Both the position numbers and the translations under genes were made by a program. Below the pieces are notes generated by a model. That model made no database searches. It was given only the letters and a program-made list of their open reading frames with translations, and was not told the DNA's origin. Positions 1 to 7,172 of a stretch of DNA of 35,755 bases are shown here, piece after piece (the first letter of the stretch is position 1; each line of letters opens with the position of its first letter). Source of the stretch: Candidatus Segatella violae (lineage in GTDB: Bacteria > Bacteroidota > Bacteroidia > Bacteroidales > Bacteroidaceae); contig DJSH01000026.1 in NCBI GenBank assembly GCA_002440225.1, positions 1 to 35,755 on the forward strand. The letters are read 5' to 3'.

Positions 1-248
1 AACTGGCTGAGGTTTCTGGTAGCATTGATGTCGAGGTAGAAGCATTCGGTCTCAGACTCTTTCTGCTGTATCTTTTCGAAGACATGATGGATGAGTCCTG
101 TCTTTCCGATGCGTCGAGGGGAAATCAGGACGATGTTACGTTCGTTTTGCAAAGCTCTAGTGATAAGCTCAGTCTCATGCTTGCGGTCGCAGAAGTAGTC
201 TGCGCCCTTATATCCATATATTACAAAGGGGTTATTCAGCTGTTCCAT
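1..248 (-). CDS. ATP-binding protein (ATPase_2/AAA type), N-terminal part only
   Basis: This is the first 82 codons of a gene that runs off the left window edge. It begins MEQLNNPFVIYGYKG and carries a Walker A motif in ISPRRIGKTGLIHH near residues 48-55. The layout (short lead-in, Walker A near residue 50, then an aromatic strand FYLDIN) fits the archaeal-type P-loop ATPases (ATPase_2, PF01637) that are abundant in Bacteroidales. The C-terminal half is not visible, so any nuclease-like domain cannot be judged. The start is supported by a complete promoter at 297-327, which leaves a leader of about 45 nt. A tandem repeat lies just upstream of that promoter (342-403). Role unknown; these proteins are often annotated only as ATP-binding proteins. 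Confidence 0.8.
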   Translation of the reverse strand, partial: MEQLNNPFVIYGYKGADYFCDRKHETELITRALQNERNIVLISPRRIGKTGLIHHVFEKIQQKESETECFYLDINATRNLSQ

Positions 249-296
249 AACGTTTTATCTCCATTCCATATTTTGTGTTACATGTTTTATGAAATG

Positions 297-327
297 CAAA
301 GATAATGCTTTTATTGGAAATATCAAA
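297..327 (-). promoter_or_regulatory. Bacteroidetes-type promoter of the first ATPase gene
   Basis: On the minus strand a TTTG -33 element (plus 324-327) is separated by 19 nt from TATCTTTG (plus 297-304), an exact match to the TAnnTTTG -7 consensus. It sits directly downstream of the 19-20 nt tandem repeats. Confidence 0.75.
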
Positions 328-341
328 AGAATTGCGCTGAA

Positions 342-403
342 ATGTGAGAAAATAAGGGAAATGTGAGAAAATAAGGAAAAATGTGAGAAAATAAGGGAAA
401 TGT
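342..403. repeat. Tandem repeat upstream of the first ATPase promoter (3 copies plus a stub)
   Basis: ATGTGAGAAAATAAGG recurs at 342, 361 and 381, with a stub (ATGT) at 400, so the spacing is 19-20 nt. The array begins about 15 nt upstream of the -33 element. Its sequence is unrelated to the arrays at 3384 and 14966 but its placement is the same. Confidence 0.8.
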
Positions 404-427
404 AGCGGTAGGTGTGCTTAATCACCT

Positions 428-472
428 AAAAAACTGCCCTCATCTGATGTCTCGGTATCAGATGGGGACAGT
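428..472 (-). terminator. Intrinsic terminator of the DUF234 ATPase; family hairpin copy A
   Basis: Read on the minus strand, the arm ACTGTCCCCATCTGAT pairs with ATCAGATGAGGGCAGT across a short loop and is followed by six T. It lies about 30 nt past the stop at 501. The stem is shared with copies at 2062, 3662, 7128 and 18797. Confidence 0.8.
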
Positions 473-500
473 TTCAGTAATATTTTTTGGGGAGAAAAAA

Positions 501-1898
501 TCAAAAAAAGAGATCATTCATTGTAAGTTGGCTCTGAATAGCACTTGTGTCTGAATCTTCTGTAAGACCATAGGAAGTAATCATTGTTAGATGGATAGAC
601 TTCATCGTCTTGGTCTCTTCTATGAAGGTATCAACACGGTTTTGCATCTTTTGGATTTCTTCGTTGTCCAAAGCATATTTTCCTTTGCTGTACTTCGTTT
701 CGCAAATATTGATGACATTGTCGTTTCTGTCTATCAACAAGTCGATTTGCGCTCCCTTTCCAGTCCACGAATGGGCTGTGCTGATTACCCCAAAGAAGCC
801 AAGGGCTCTCTTGATTTGGTCGATGTGTTGTAGGCATACACGCTCAAAGGCCAGGCCAGCCCAAGTATTATGTAAAGGCGAGTTGTACATGGATGACCAA
901 AAATGCGAATCCCCGTTTTTGTTGCTTTTAATGAATTGGTGATAGAACAAGGTGTAATTGTCCATTAGTTGGTATATGGCATCCTTTGTCTTTTTCCCTA
1001 TGCAAGTATATTTTCGAATAAATCCACATTGCTCCAGTTCCTTGAGGGCTTTGGTAAACGCTGCACTATCCGTAATCTTTCCTTTTTCTAATATTTCTTG
1101 GCGTAACAATCCAGTCTTTTTGGTGGACAGGGTGTTGATGATAGAAATATGTATGGTTGGATTCTTGAATAATGAGGCATAGAGAGCATCGTATTCATTT
1201 GCCAGCTCTCCATCTTCGTCAAAGAATATATGGTCAAAGTTTTGAGCGACGCTAAGCCCCTTCTTCATGAAACTCCAATAGTAAGGGATTCCTCCCAGTG
1301 CCATGTATGACTCTAGAATAAGATTGCGTTTGTAACCTAAGTTTTGATATTTACAAAACTCTTCGCATTCATGCAACGTAAAAGGATGAAGATGAATTTT
1401 TTTTGTCAAGCGATTGTGAAGTCCCCCGTAATTCATAACAATATTCTCTATTATCCACGAAGTGGCACTACCACATACGATGAGTACGATGTCTTTGCGT
1501 GTGGTAGCCCATCCATTCCAAAAATGGTCAAGGGCACGAATAAAGTTAGAACGTAATGTGTCCATCCAGGGTAGTTCGTCAATGAAAATCACTTTTTTCC
1601 CCTCAGGTTGTTTCGCTATCCAGCCTTCCAATAGGTGAAAGGCTTCGCTCCATGTTTTAGGTATGGCAGTTCTCTTCATGCCAGCGTTATAGAGAGATTG
1701 GCGAAATTCGCTGAGCTGTTCCTTTAAAGGGGCATCAAGAATGCCCGTATGTTGAAAGCAGAAATGGTAATTGAAAGTCTCACGTATGAGATAAGTTTTT
1801 CCCACACGACGACGGCCATATACTGCTATGAATTCAGATTGTTCTGAATTCATAGCTTCTAATAGTATTTGTTTTTCTTTTTCACGTCCTATCAGCAT
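501..1898 (-). CDS. ATP-binding protein, ATPase_2 + DUF234 (PD-(D/E)XK-like C-terminus)
   Basis: 465 aa P-loop ATPase. Walker A is GRRRVGKT at residues 28-35 and Walker B is VIFIDELPW with D107/E108. A winged-helix-like middle follows (about 255-330: LLRQEILEKGKITDSAAFTKAL). The C-terminal DUF234 region contains QIDLLIDRN...ICETKYSKGK, a D-Xn-E-X-K pattern like that of PD-(D/E)XK nucleases. Length fits the family. The ATG start is supported by an ideal promoter at 1924-1955. A perfect 20-bp inverted repeat lies immediately upstream of the promoter, and a U-tract terminator lies downstream. It is a free-standing single-gene unit among similar ATPases. The family is confident; the biological role is unknown (toxin, defence or mobile-element function have all been suggested for relatives). 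Confidence 0.9.
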   Translation of the reverse strand: MLIGREKEKQILLEAMNSEQSEFIAVYGRRRVGKTYLIRETFNYHFCFQHTGILDAPLKEQLSEFRQSLYNAGMKRTAIPKTWSEAFHLLEGWIAKQPEGKKVIFIDELPWMDTLRSNFIRALDHFWNGWATTRKDIVLIVCGSATSWIIENIVMNYGGLHNRLTKKIHLHPFTLHECEEFCKYQNLGYKRNLILESYMALGGIPYYWSFMKKGLSVAQNFDHIFFDEDGELANEYDALYASLFKNPTIHISIINTLSTKKTGLLRQEILEKGKITDSAAFTKALKELEQCGFIRKYTCIGKKTKDAIYQLMDNYTLFYHQFIKSNKNGDSHFWSSMYNSPLHNTWAGLAFERVCLQHIDQIKRALGFFGVISTAHSWTGKGAQIDLLIDRNDNVINICETKYSKGKYALDNEEIQKMQNRVDTFIEETKTMKSIHLTMITSYGLTEDSDTSAIQSQLTMNDLFF

Positions 1899-1923
1899 AT
1901 TCCTAATGATTTTGTTTTGGCGA

Positions 1924-1955
1924 CAAAGATAGTGTTTTTATTCGGAATATGCAAA
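1924..1955 (-). promoter_or_regulatory. Promoter of the DUF234 ATPase
   Basis: Minus-strand TTTG (plus 1952-1955), a 20-nt spacer, then TATCTTTG (plus 1924-1931). The spacer contains TTCGGAA (1941-1947), which also occurs in both arms of the inverted repeat just upstream. Confidence 0.8.
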
Positions 1956-1974
1956 TGTTTTTTATAGAAATATG

Positions 1975-2027
1975 CTTGAACCTTTCGGAAATCTACTTTA
2001 AAATGATAGATTTCCGAAAGGTTCAAG
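1975..2027. repeat. Perfect 20-bp inverted repeat upstream of the DUF234 ATPase promoter
   Basis: The left arm 1975-1994 (CTTGAACCTTTCGGAAATCT) is the exact reverse complement of the right arm 2008-2027, with a 13-nt loop. Neither strand has a following T-run, so it is not an obvious terminator. Its position 20 nt upstream of the -33 element suggests an operator or a mobile-repeat footprint. Confidence 0.85.
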
Positions 2028-2061
2028 TGTGTTTTTTCCATGATTTATCAATTAAGCCCCC

Positions 2062-2110
2062 AAAAAAAACAGCCCTCATCTGATGAAAAACAGTATCAGA
2101 TGGGGACAGT
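2062..2110 (-). terminator. Intrinsic terminator of the DUF4143 ATPase; family hairpin copy B
   Basis: On the minus strand, ACTGTCCCCATCTGATA is followed by a loop, then TCATCAGATGAGGGCTGT and eight T. It lies about 40 nt beyond the stop of the ATPase gene at 2148. Confidence 0.8.
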
Positions 2111-2147
2111 TTCAATAATGTTTTCTCTAGAAGAATTTCTTAAAATC

Positions 2148-3341
2148 TTACCACTTACCAAGTAACTTTTCTAGGTCTATTCTAAGAAATTCTTCTAAAG
2201 GGAAGGCATCAGAGCCCACAACAAGGGCATGCTCTGGGTTGAAGCTGTCCTTGAAAACTTGCAACCCTGTATTCGTGGTTCTGCGCCCACTCTTCACCTC
2301 TATGGCAGTTAGCTTGCCGTAGTAATCAATGATGAAATCGACCTCTTCGTCACGGTCTCTCCAGTAATATACTTTGTAGTCTAGCTCGTCTGCCTTTGCC
2401 AGCAGATAGCTCCCTACGGCACTTTCCACCCATCGCCCCCAAGTTTTAGGAGCGGTATAGACCTGTTCGTATTTGGCATTGGACAGGGCTGACAACAAGG
2501 CGGTATTGTAAACCATCAACTTGGGTACGGAGTTGTATTTCCTGGCATTGTCGTGAGCGTATTTTTGCATACCCTTTAGTAGTCTTGTTTCATCAAGGAT
2601 GTTGAGATAATTGGCTAGAGTTGTTACGTTGCCTGCATCTTGTAGCTGTCCCAAAATCTTATTGAGCGACATCTCTTCGCCTGAATAGGTGCATCCTAAG
2701 AAGAACAGTTGTTGCATGAGGCTAGGCTTGTAGATGGTCTTGGTCATGAGGATATCTTGTGTGATGGCAGGTGCGATGATGCTATCCTTGATATAGCTTC
2801 TCCATCGTTTCTCATCCTTGATGTATTGGGCACTTCCTGGGTAACCGCCGAAATAGATGTATTGGTTGAGGTCTAGGTCGAATGCTTCGTGCATTTCTTC
2901 ATAAGTCCAGTGTGACATGCGGATGAGTTCGAATCTTCCTGCCAATGATTCGGTGAGACCATCTTTGAGAAGAAGGCGTGAAGAACCGAGGAGCACCACC
3001 TTGATGTTGATGTCGTGGAAAGTGTCCCAGTCCCATTCTTTCTTGATAGCTTCGCTCCAATTGTTCACTTTGTGTACTTCATCTATCACAAGCAAGAATT
3101 CTGGCAAGTTGGCAAAATTCTTTCGAGCACGGGCAGTTTCCCAAACTTCGTTAATCCATTGTTGGTTTTGTGGGGAAACGCCATCGGCAGTGACAAAGAT
3201 GTGGGGAATGTCTGTGTCGTTGAGAATTTGTTTTACCATCGTGGACTTTCCAACCTGTCTTGGTCCAGAGATAACTTGTATGAAACGTCTTGGCTCTGCA
3301 AGTCTGTCCTTGAGTATGCTGTATTCTTTTTTCTTAAACAT
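2148..3341 (-). CDS. ATP-binding protein, AAA_14 + DUF4143
   Basis: 397 aa. Walker A is GPRQVGKST (residues 26-34), and a Walker B LLVIDEVHK lies near residue 85. The C-terminal DUF4143 half contains EVDFIIDYYG followed by AIEVKSGRR, the D-Xn-E-V-K arrangement of a PD-(D/E)XK-like fold. Length and order match AAA_14/DUF4143 proteins. A TATCTTTG -7 box lies at 3372-3379 and a 22-nt tandem array lies directly against it. A U-tract terminator follows. It stands alone and is not in an operon with the flanking genes. The function of the family is not established. Nucleotide-dependent DNA binding or cleavage is plausible, but that is inference. Confidence 0.9.
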   Translation of the reverse strand: MFKKKEYSILKDRLAEPRRFIQVISGPRQVGKSTMVKQILNDTDIPHIFVTADGVSPQNQQWINEVWETARARKNFANLPEFLLVIDEVHKVNNWSEAIKKEWDWDTFHDINIKVVLLGSSRLLLKDGLTESLAGRFELIRMSHWTYEEMHEAFDLDLNQYIYFGGYPGSAQYIKDEKRWRSYIKDSIIAPAITQDILMTKTIYKPSLMQQLFFLGCTYSGEEMSLNKILGQLQDAGNVTTLANYLNILDETRLLKGMQKYAHDNARKYNSVPKLMVYNTALLSALSNAKYEQVYTAPKTWGRWVESAVGSYLLAKADELDYKVYYWRDRDEEVDFIIDYYGKLTAIEVKSGRRTTNTGLQVFKDSFNPEHALVVGSDAFPLEEFLRIDLEKLLGKW

Positions 3342-3371
3342 GCTAGTTGGTCTTTAATTTGAAATCTTTTG

Positions 3372-3379
3372 CAAAGATA
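3372..3379 (-). promoter_or_regulatory. -7 element of the DUF4143 ATPase promoter
   Basis: TATCTTTG on the minus strand, 31 nt upstream of the start codon. No clear TTTG is found at 19-21 nt; the equivalent position falls inside the 22-nt repeat array, so recognition may involve the repeats. Confidence 0.6.
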
Positions 3380-3383
3380 TACA

Positions 3384-3503
3384 AAATTCTCAAAAGTCAG
3401 CTACAAAATTCTCAATTTAACATTGCAAAATTCTCAAAAGTCAGCTACAAAATTCTCAAAAGTCAGCTATAAAATTCTCAAAAGCATGTTTTGAAATTCT
3501 CAA
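3384..3503. repeat. Six-copy 22-nt tandem array upstream of the DUF4143 ATPase
   Basis: The core AAATTCTCAA (minus TTGAGAATTT) starts at 3384, 3406, 3428, 3450, 3472 and 3494, exactly 22 nt apart. Most units read TTTTGAGAATTTTGTAGCTG on the minus strand. The copy nearest the gene runs into the -7 box. Regular phasing of about two helical turns suggests a protein-binding array. It is not CRISPR: the spacer part is also repeated. Confidence 0.9.
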
Positions 3504-3544
3504 TTTAATATTCTAAAATGCGATAAAAAGATGAAATTACCAAA

Positions 3545-3619
3545 TTTGGCTGTGATTTTTTACTTAATTTGGCTTAAATTTTTTACTTAATTTGGCAGGG
3601 AGGTATTATCTCGTTTGGC
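3545..3619. repeat. Orphan four-copy 23-nt array (TTTGGC type)
   Basis: TTTGGC occurs at 3545, 3568, 3591 and 3614, exactly 23 nt apart, with partly conserved flanks (TGTGATTTTTTACTTAA). The core, the period and the orientation match the array in front of the fourth ATPase (14966-15092), but no gene of that type starts next to it. The rest of the 3342-3725 gap holds the 22-nt array and a terminator. Confidence 0.75.
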
Positions 3620-3661
3620 ATTGCTTAACTCCAGAATGTAGATTTATATAGGAATAAAGTT

Positions 3662-3707
3662 AAAAAAACAGCCCTCATCTGAAGTCTCGGTATCAGATGG
3701 GGACAGT
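3662..3707 (-). terminator. Intrinsic terminator of the zinc-ribbon gene; family hairpin copy C
   Basis: The minus strand reads ACTGTCCCCATCTGATA, loop, TTCAGATGAGGGCTGT, then seven T. It lies 20 nt beyond the stop at 3726. Homology with copies A and B extends past the hairpin towards the gene (GTTTCAGTAATGTT). Confidence 0.85.
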
Positions 3708-3725
3708 TTCAGTAATGTTATTTCT

Positions 3726-4754
3726 CTAGAACCACCTCATGTTCATATCCCTCAAGAACTTGGGAGTGATGGGGAAGCCGGAGGCGTCGCCAATCACGGA
3801 GTCGATGTGGCAGTAGGGGCAAAGGGCGGTTGGCTCCTCGGCGGAAACATAGTCGGTGATTTCGGATGGTGGGAAGATTTCGCCGCAATTGAAGCAGCCG
3901 CACTTTTCGGATTTCTCCAACTGCTCCTTGTTTCGGATGCTGCAATCGTGGGCTTGCTTGTAGATTCGGTCTTTCTCCTCCTGCTCCTTTTGCTTCTTTT
4001 CCGCTTTCTCCAGATACCCCTTGAATCGTCTTTGCAGATAGAGCGGCACATGATAGTGAGGGGCGAAAACATGCATCGATGATACATGCTCGTGGTATTC
4101 ATAGCCAGGACCGTCTATCACGGTATAGGTGTCATCTGTCTCATCGTATGGCATGGCTTCAATCCCTATCCCTCGCTTTTGGAGGCGTGGTAGCGATTCC
4201 CAAACCCATTTCGTGGTAAGGGGAGAGTCTAAGACTATAGCCAGTTTCACCTCATCGCCACAATATACCTCCACGATGTCACCTCTGTGGAATCTTATCT
4301 TGTCCTCTGGGCGACCATGGAACACCTCGTCGCTGTGTCTCTCGTATTCTGGTTCGTCGCAGATGCCAGGGTAGTAAAGGCTGAATCCTGAGCTATAGTA
4401 AGTTTGGTCGATGAGCTTGCCCTCGCCGTCATACATATTTTGGGAGAGATTTTCATGCTCGTAGTGCATCAATCCCATCGGTTTCTCAGTGATATAATAG
4501 CAGAAGGTATCCATCGGATAGTCGTCTTCCTCCTTCATCTTCTTGCGATAGCCGATGTCCTTGCGCATCAATTCTTCCGCTTCTTCCAGGGTAGAGGCGT
4601 AGGCGCTGCAGTGGGTATCGACGTGATAGGAAGGGTAGTGAGAACGTTTCTTCTCCGGCAGCTCTTCGATTTCTATCACTTCGAGCAGAAAGAAGGCAGG
4701 GAGGTTGCGATGCTGCGGATGCTCTGCCAATTGCTTAAATTCTTCGTATGTCAT
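3726..4754 (-). CDS. Unknown cytoplasmic protein with C-terminal zinc ribbon
   Basis: 342 aa, soluble, no signal or membrane segment. The C-terminus has two metal-binding pairs, CGCFNCGEIFP and CPYCHIDSVIGD, followed by a conserved-looking tail GFPITPKFLRDMNMRWF. A charged Lys/Glu-rich helix (residues about 240-275) precedes the zinc ribbon. The N-terminal part (residues 1-75) looks like a separate domain of unknown type. Proteins with this C-terminal signature are usually annotated only as cytoplasmic or hypothetical. It sits 7 nt downstream of the ORF6N gene, so the two may be cotranscribed. A decayed copy of this gene's 3' end lies at 7065-7108. No function is assigned. Confidence 0.75.
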   Translation of the reverse strand: MTYEEFKQLAEHPQHRNLPAFFLLEVIEIEELPEKKRSHYPSYHVDTHCSAYASTLEEAEELMRKDIGYRKKMKEEDDYPMDTFCYYITEKPMGLMHYEHENLSQNMYDGEGKLIDQTYYSSGFSLYYPGICDEPEYERHSDEVFHGRPEDKIRFHRGDIVEVYCGDEVKLAIVLDSPLTTKWVWESLPRLQKRGIGIEAMPYDETDDTYTVIDGPGYEYHEHVSSMHVFAPHYHVPLYLQRRFKGYLEKAEKKQKEQEEKDRIYKQAHDCSIRNKEQLEKSEKCGCFNCGEIFPPSEITDYVSAEEPTALCPYCHIDSVIGDASGFPITPKFLRDMNMRWF

Positions 4755-4761
4755 GGGATGG

Positions 4762-5697
4762 TTATTTTAATATGTTTAAAATAATATCTGGCGAGGTTTC
4801 CATTTTTGTGATAGCACAAAGACTCATTCCCATATCCTTGACGCTTGCACCTAATAGATACACATGCTCGTCAATAATGAGAAATCTATCATGGGCTTTG
4901 TGGGAAAGTTGGATGAAATTAATTGCTTCATATTGTTGGTTATGCTTTTCTAAATCTAATTTGAATTGTTCTGTATATCTTGAATGAATTATTGCAATAA
5001 CACCTTTTTGTCTTTTGGTGAGTAATGTTAAGATGCGCTCATCCACAAAGTTGTCTATCAGGATAATGCGTTGTCGGGCACTTCTTATCAATTGTGAAAC
5101 ATAATCCCAAGCATCCCATACGCAACCAGTGGCAAAAATCTGTTCAGGTGTTATGGTAGGTGCTAACTTATCCATGCGTTGTAAAACCAGTTCCATCTTT
5201 TTGTCAGTTGAGGCTTGATGCTGTTCCAATTGTTCTATACGTTGAAATATGCCAGCGTTAGCTGTGAGAAAGCGACGCATGGCAACAAAAGCATCCATGA
5301 TTCGAATGCTGACCTCTATGGCGGTTTTACTTTTTAAAACAGCACTGAGTTGTGAAACACCTTGTTCTGTAAAAACAAAGGGCAACTTTCTGGAACCTCC
5401 CCAACTTGAAATCACATTTTGTGATTTCAAGTCATTCGTTTGCTGTCTTATAGCTTCTTTTTCTTCTTTTGTTAATTGAAACATAAACCTTTCTGGAAAG
5501 CGTTCGATGTTACGTTTTACAGCTTGGTTTAGCACTCTTGTTTCGACACCATATAAATTGGCAAGTTCATAATCAACCATAACTTGTACTCCACGAACAT
5601 TATATATGTGTGATTGTACGAAATCAAGACTAAGTTGATTACTATTCGCGTCACAATTTGTGATTCCATTATTTTTGATTGTAACTTCTTTTGCCAT
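4762..5697 (-). CDS. ORF6N-domain protein with C-terminal PLD-like domain
   Basis: 311 aa. Residues about 28-115 match the ORF6N DNA-binding domain (YNVRGVQVMVDYELANLYG ... RNIERFPERFMFQL). A coiled-coil linker (about 145-180) leads to a C-terminal domain with AHDRFLIIDEHVYLLGAS. This is an H-x-R-x4-D variant of the phospholipase D HxKx4D motif followed by a GAS strand; Arg replaces the usual Lys. Such fusions occur on phages and as lone regulator-like genes in Bacteroidales. Here no other phage gene is nearby. A good promoter with an internal inverted repeat suggests autoregulation. It is possibly cotranscribed with the zinc-ribbon gene 7 nt downstream. The catalytic status of the PLD-like part is uncertain. 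Confidence 0.85.
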   Translation of the reverse strand: MAKEVTIKNNGITNCDANSNQLSLDFVQSHIYNVRGVQVMVDYELANLYGVETRVLNQAVKRNIERFPERFMFQLTKEEKEAIRQQTNDLKSQNVISSWGGSRKLPFVFTEQGVSQLSAVLKSKTAIEVSIRIMDAFVAMRRFLTANAGIFQRIEQLEQHQASTDKKMELVLQRMDKLAPTITPEQIFATGCVWDAWDYVSQLIRSARQRIILIDNFVDERILTLLTKRQKGVIAIIHSRYTEQFKLDLEKHNQQYEAINFIQLSHKAHDRFLIIDEHVYLLGASVKDMGMSLCAITKMETSPDIILNILK

Positions 5698-5729
5698 AGT
5701 TGAATATCTTTATGTAATATAGTGTTGGG

Positions 5730-5760
5730 CAAAGGTACGAAATATTTCTTGATATAGCAA
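5730..5760 (-). promoter_or_regulatory. Promoter of the ORF6N gene
   Basis: Minus-strand TTGC (plus 5757-5760), a 19-nt spacer, then TACCTTTG (plus 5730-5737), followed by a leader of about 30 nt. Confidence 0.65.
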
Positions 5761-5764
5761 GAAA
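5745..5764. promoter_or_regulatory. Inverted repeat inside the ORF6N promoter (candidate operator)
   Basis: TTTCTTG (5745-5751) and CAAGAAA (5758-5764) are perfect 7-bp arms around a 6-nt spacer. They cover the -33 element and part of the promoter spacer, where a bound dimer would block RNA polymerase. Confidence 0.5.
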
Positions 5765-5825
5765 TCAGAGAGAAAATTCATAAAAAATGGTACCTTTCTG
5801 TTATCCATAAAATATGGATACTCCA

Positions 5826-6074
5826 CTAATGCAATTTTTTGATGATAGTCTTGTTAATCTTCAGTTGTCTCATGCCCGACTTACTGTCAGCATGGTGTTT
5901 CCACCAAGGTTTGGGATATTCATGTATCTTTTTATATCTCGTTCCATCGCAGTTTTGGATGAAGATTTCGAGCACCAGTCCGTCCTCTTGACAATCCTTG
6001 GGAATGTTGATGGCACGGCGCCGAATATCGCTTTCGTAGAAGATGCTGCCATATTCTTCCCTTCCTTTAGTTTG
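5826..6074 (-). pseudogene. 3' remnant of an unknown gene
   Basis: An 82-codon open frame runs between TAA (6075-6077) and TAG (5826-5828) with no usable start codon. Its translation looks genuinely protein-like (YGSIFYESDIRRRAINIPKD, then PKPWWKHHADSKSGMRQLKI). The other frame upstream (FNKLKEGKN) appears to continue the same protein, so a frameshift near 6045 plus loss of the 5' end is the likely history. I do not recognise the family. Confidence 0.5.
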
Positions 6075-6165
6075 TTAAAGCCATTTTGATTATACCGTAT
6101 ATAATATAGTAATTTTGGGAGAGAATTTCAAAAGAATACTGATATTTTTTGAAATGCTAGCATTT

Positions 6166-7032
6166 CTATTGCAATCTAAAAACTACAGGTACATTATATT
6201 TCACTCTGACAGGAACTCCATCTTGTTTCCCTGGTTTCCATTTAGGCATGGACTTTACTATACGACAAGCTTCGCTGTCTAGAGCAGGGTCGACAGAACC
6301 TGCAACTTGAACATTTGTAATAGAACCATCTGTTTCGACAATAAAGGAAACGATGACACGACCTTGTACTCCATTTTCTTGAGCTACTACTGGGTAATGT
6401 AAATTTGTAGCAATAAATAACTTTAAAGCCTCCTGACCGCCTGGGAAAGACGGCATTTCCTCAACTACTTCCAAGGCTTTATGTGTGTTATTACTAGGTA
6501 CGGATGGTGTTGCCGGCTGCACAGAGGTGCTCTTTTCCTCAGAATCGTCCTCTACAAGATTTTTGCTGGCATCAGGCTTGGGAGGGCTTATCAAACTCAT
6601 AAGCTCTTCGTATTTTTCGGGAGAGTATTCTCGTTGAGATGCAATTCCGTTGAGGATCATACTTTCTGGTGTCGATATAAAAAGGAGTCTTTTCGTAATT
6701 CCATTCATGGTTATATAGATGTTACCATCAGCATGAATTCTATAGTTGAAGGTTGTTTTTTCTTCAGTATAAGGAATATAAAGCACTCCGATGCCTTTGC
6801 CTGATGCGTTGGCAGCCTTAAATGCGATGTCAGCTTCGTGGCTGCCAGCTTCGTAGTTGAAAAAATAATAGTTGACAAGTCTGCCGTTGCAGCCTTTAAT
6901 TAAGGCTGCACTTGGTGTCTTTGCTACTGTTGTTTTACGTGCCTTGCTACTGCCATGCCTTGTTTGGCAAAATGCAGAATTGCCCATCATTAAAATAAGT
7001 GAAGCCAATAACAATAATCTTAAAGTTTTCAT
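6166..7032 (-). CDS. Exported TonB C-terminal domain protein
   Basis: 288 aa from the chosen start. Residues 1-22 (MKTLRLLLLASLILMMGNSA) form a signal peptide. The middle (30-190) is of unknown type. The C-terminal part has EMPSFPGGQEALKLFI followed by a TonB_C domain (GVQGRVIVSFIVETDGSITN ... MPKWKPGKQDGVPVRVKY). This FPGG-TonB_C layout is common in Bacteroidales proteins annotated as energy transducer TonB. An open frame extends upstream to 7167, but that extension is read-through of a gene remnant and a hairpin. The signal peptide marks Met at 7032 as the real start. No promoter is seen in the 32 nt between the start and the remnant, so transcription may come from the lipoprotein genes upstream. 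Confidence 0.8.
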   Translation of the reverse strand: MKTLRLLLLASLILMMGNSAFCQTRHGSSKARKTTVAKTPSAALIKGCNGRLVNYYFFNYEAGSHEADIAFKAANASGKGIGVLYIPYTEEKTTFNYRIHADGNIYITMNGITKRLLFISTPESMILNGIASQREYSPEKYEELMSLISPPKPDASKNLVEDDSEEKSTSVQPATPSVPSNNTHKALEVVEEMPSFPGGQEALKLFIATNLHYPVVAQENGVQGRVIVSFIVETDGSITNVQVAGSVDPALDSEACRIVKSMPKWKPGKQDGVPVRVKYNVPVVFRLQ

Positions 7033-7064
7033 ATGCAACGTGTTTAAATTTATTTTTCGCCCCC

Positions 7065-7108
7065 CTAGAACTACCTCTTGTTCATATCCATCAAGAACTT
7101 GGGCGTGA
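7065..7108 (-). pseudogene. Remnant of the 3' end of a second zinc-ribbon gene copy
   Basis: Forty of 44 bases match 3726-3769, the end of the intact zinc-ribbon gene, in the same orientation. The remnant reads TPKFLMDMNKR, then an in-frame TAG where the intact gene has Trp. A second short match (GAGGGCAAAGGGC versus GGGGCAAAGGGC) follows after a deletion. It shows that another copy of this gene once lay here. Confidence 0.75.
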
Positions 7109-7127
7109 GCAATGAGGGCAAAGGGCA

Positions 7128-7157
7128 CCCACCTGATGAGCCAGGCATCAGATGGGG
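7128..7157 (-). terminator. Degenerate family hairpin copy D, after the lipoprotein operon
   Basis: CCCCATCTGATG pairs imperfectly with CATCAGGTGGG on the minus strand. The half ATCAGATGGGGAC plus GTTTCAATA is conserved with copies A-C, but the U-tract has been replaced by the gene remnant, so termination may be weak. Confidence 0.55.
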
Positions 7158-7172
7158 ACTGTTTCAATATGT

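Noticed and set aside
3384..3619. Possible CRISPR array
   Set aside because: Units are 22-23 nt in total with no unique spacers, and no cas genes are present; these are tandem promoter-proximal repeats.
4762..5697. Prophage, suggested by the ORF6N domain
   Set aside because: No integrase, portal, terminase, capsid or lysis gene lies within the window.
5870..6052. 60-codon minus-strand frame as a real small gene
   Set aside because: Protein-like sequence lies in another frame of the same strand, so this frame is part of a frameshifted remnant.
7033..7167. N-terminal extension of the TonB-domain protein to 7167
   Set aside because: The stretch is a hairpin copy plus the decayed 3' end of another gene; a signal peptide begins at Met 7032.
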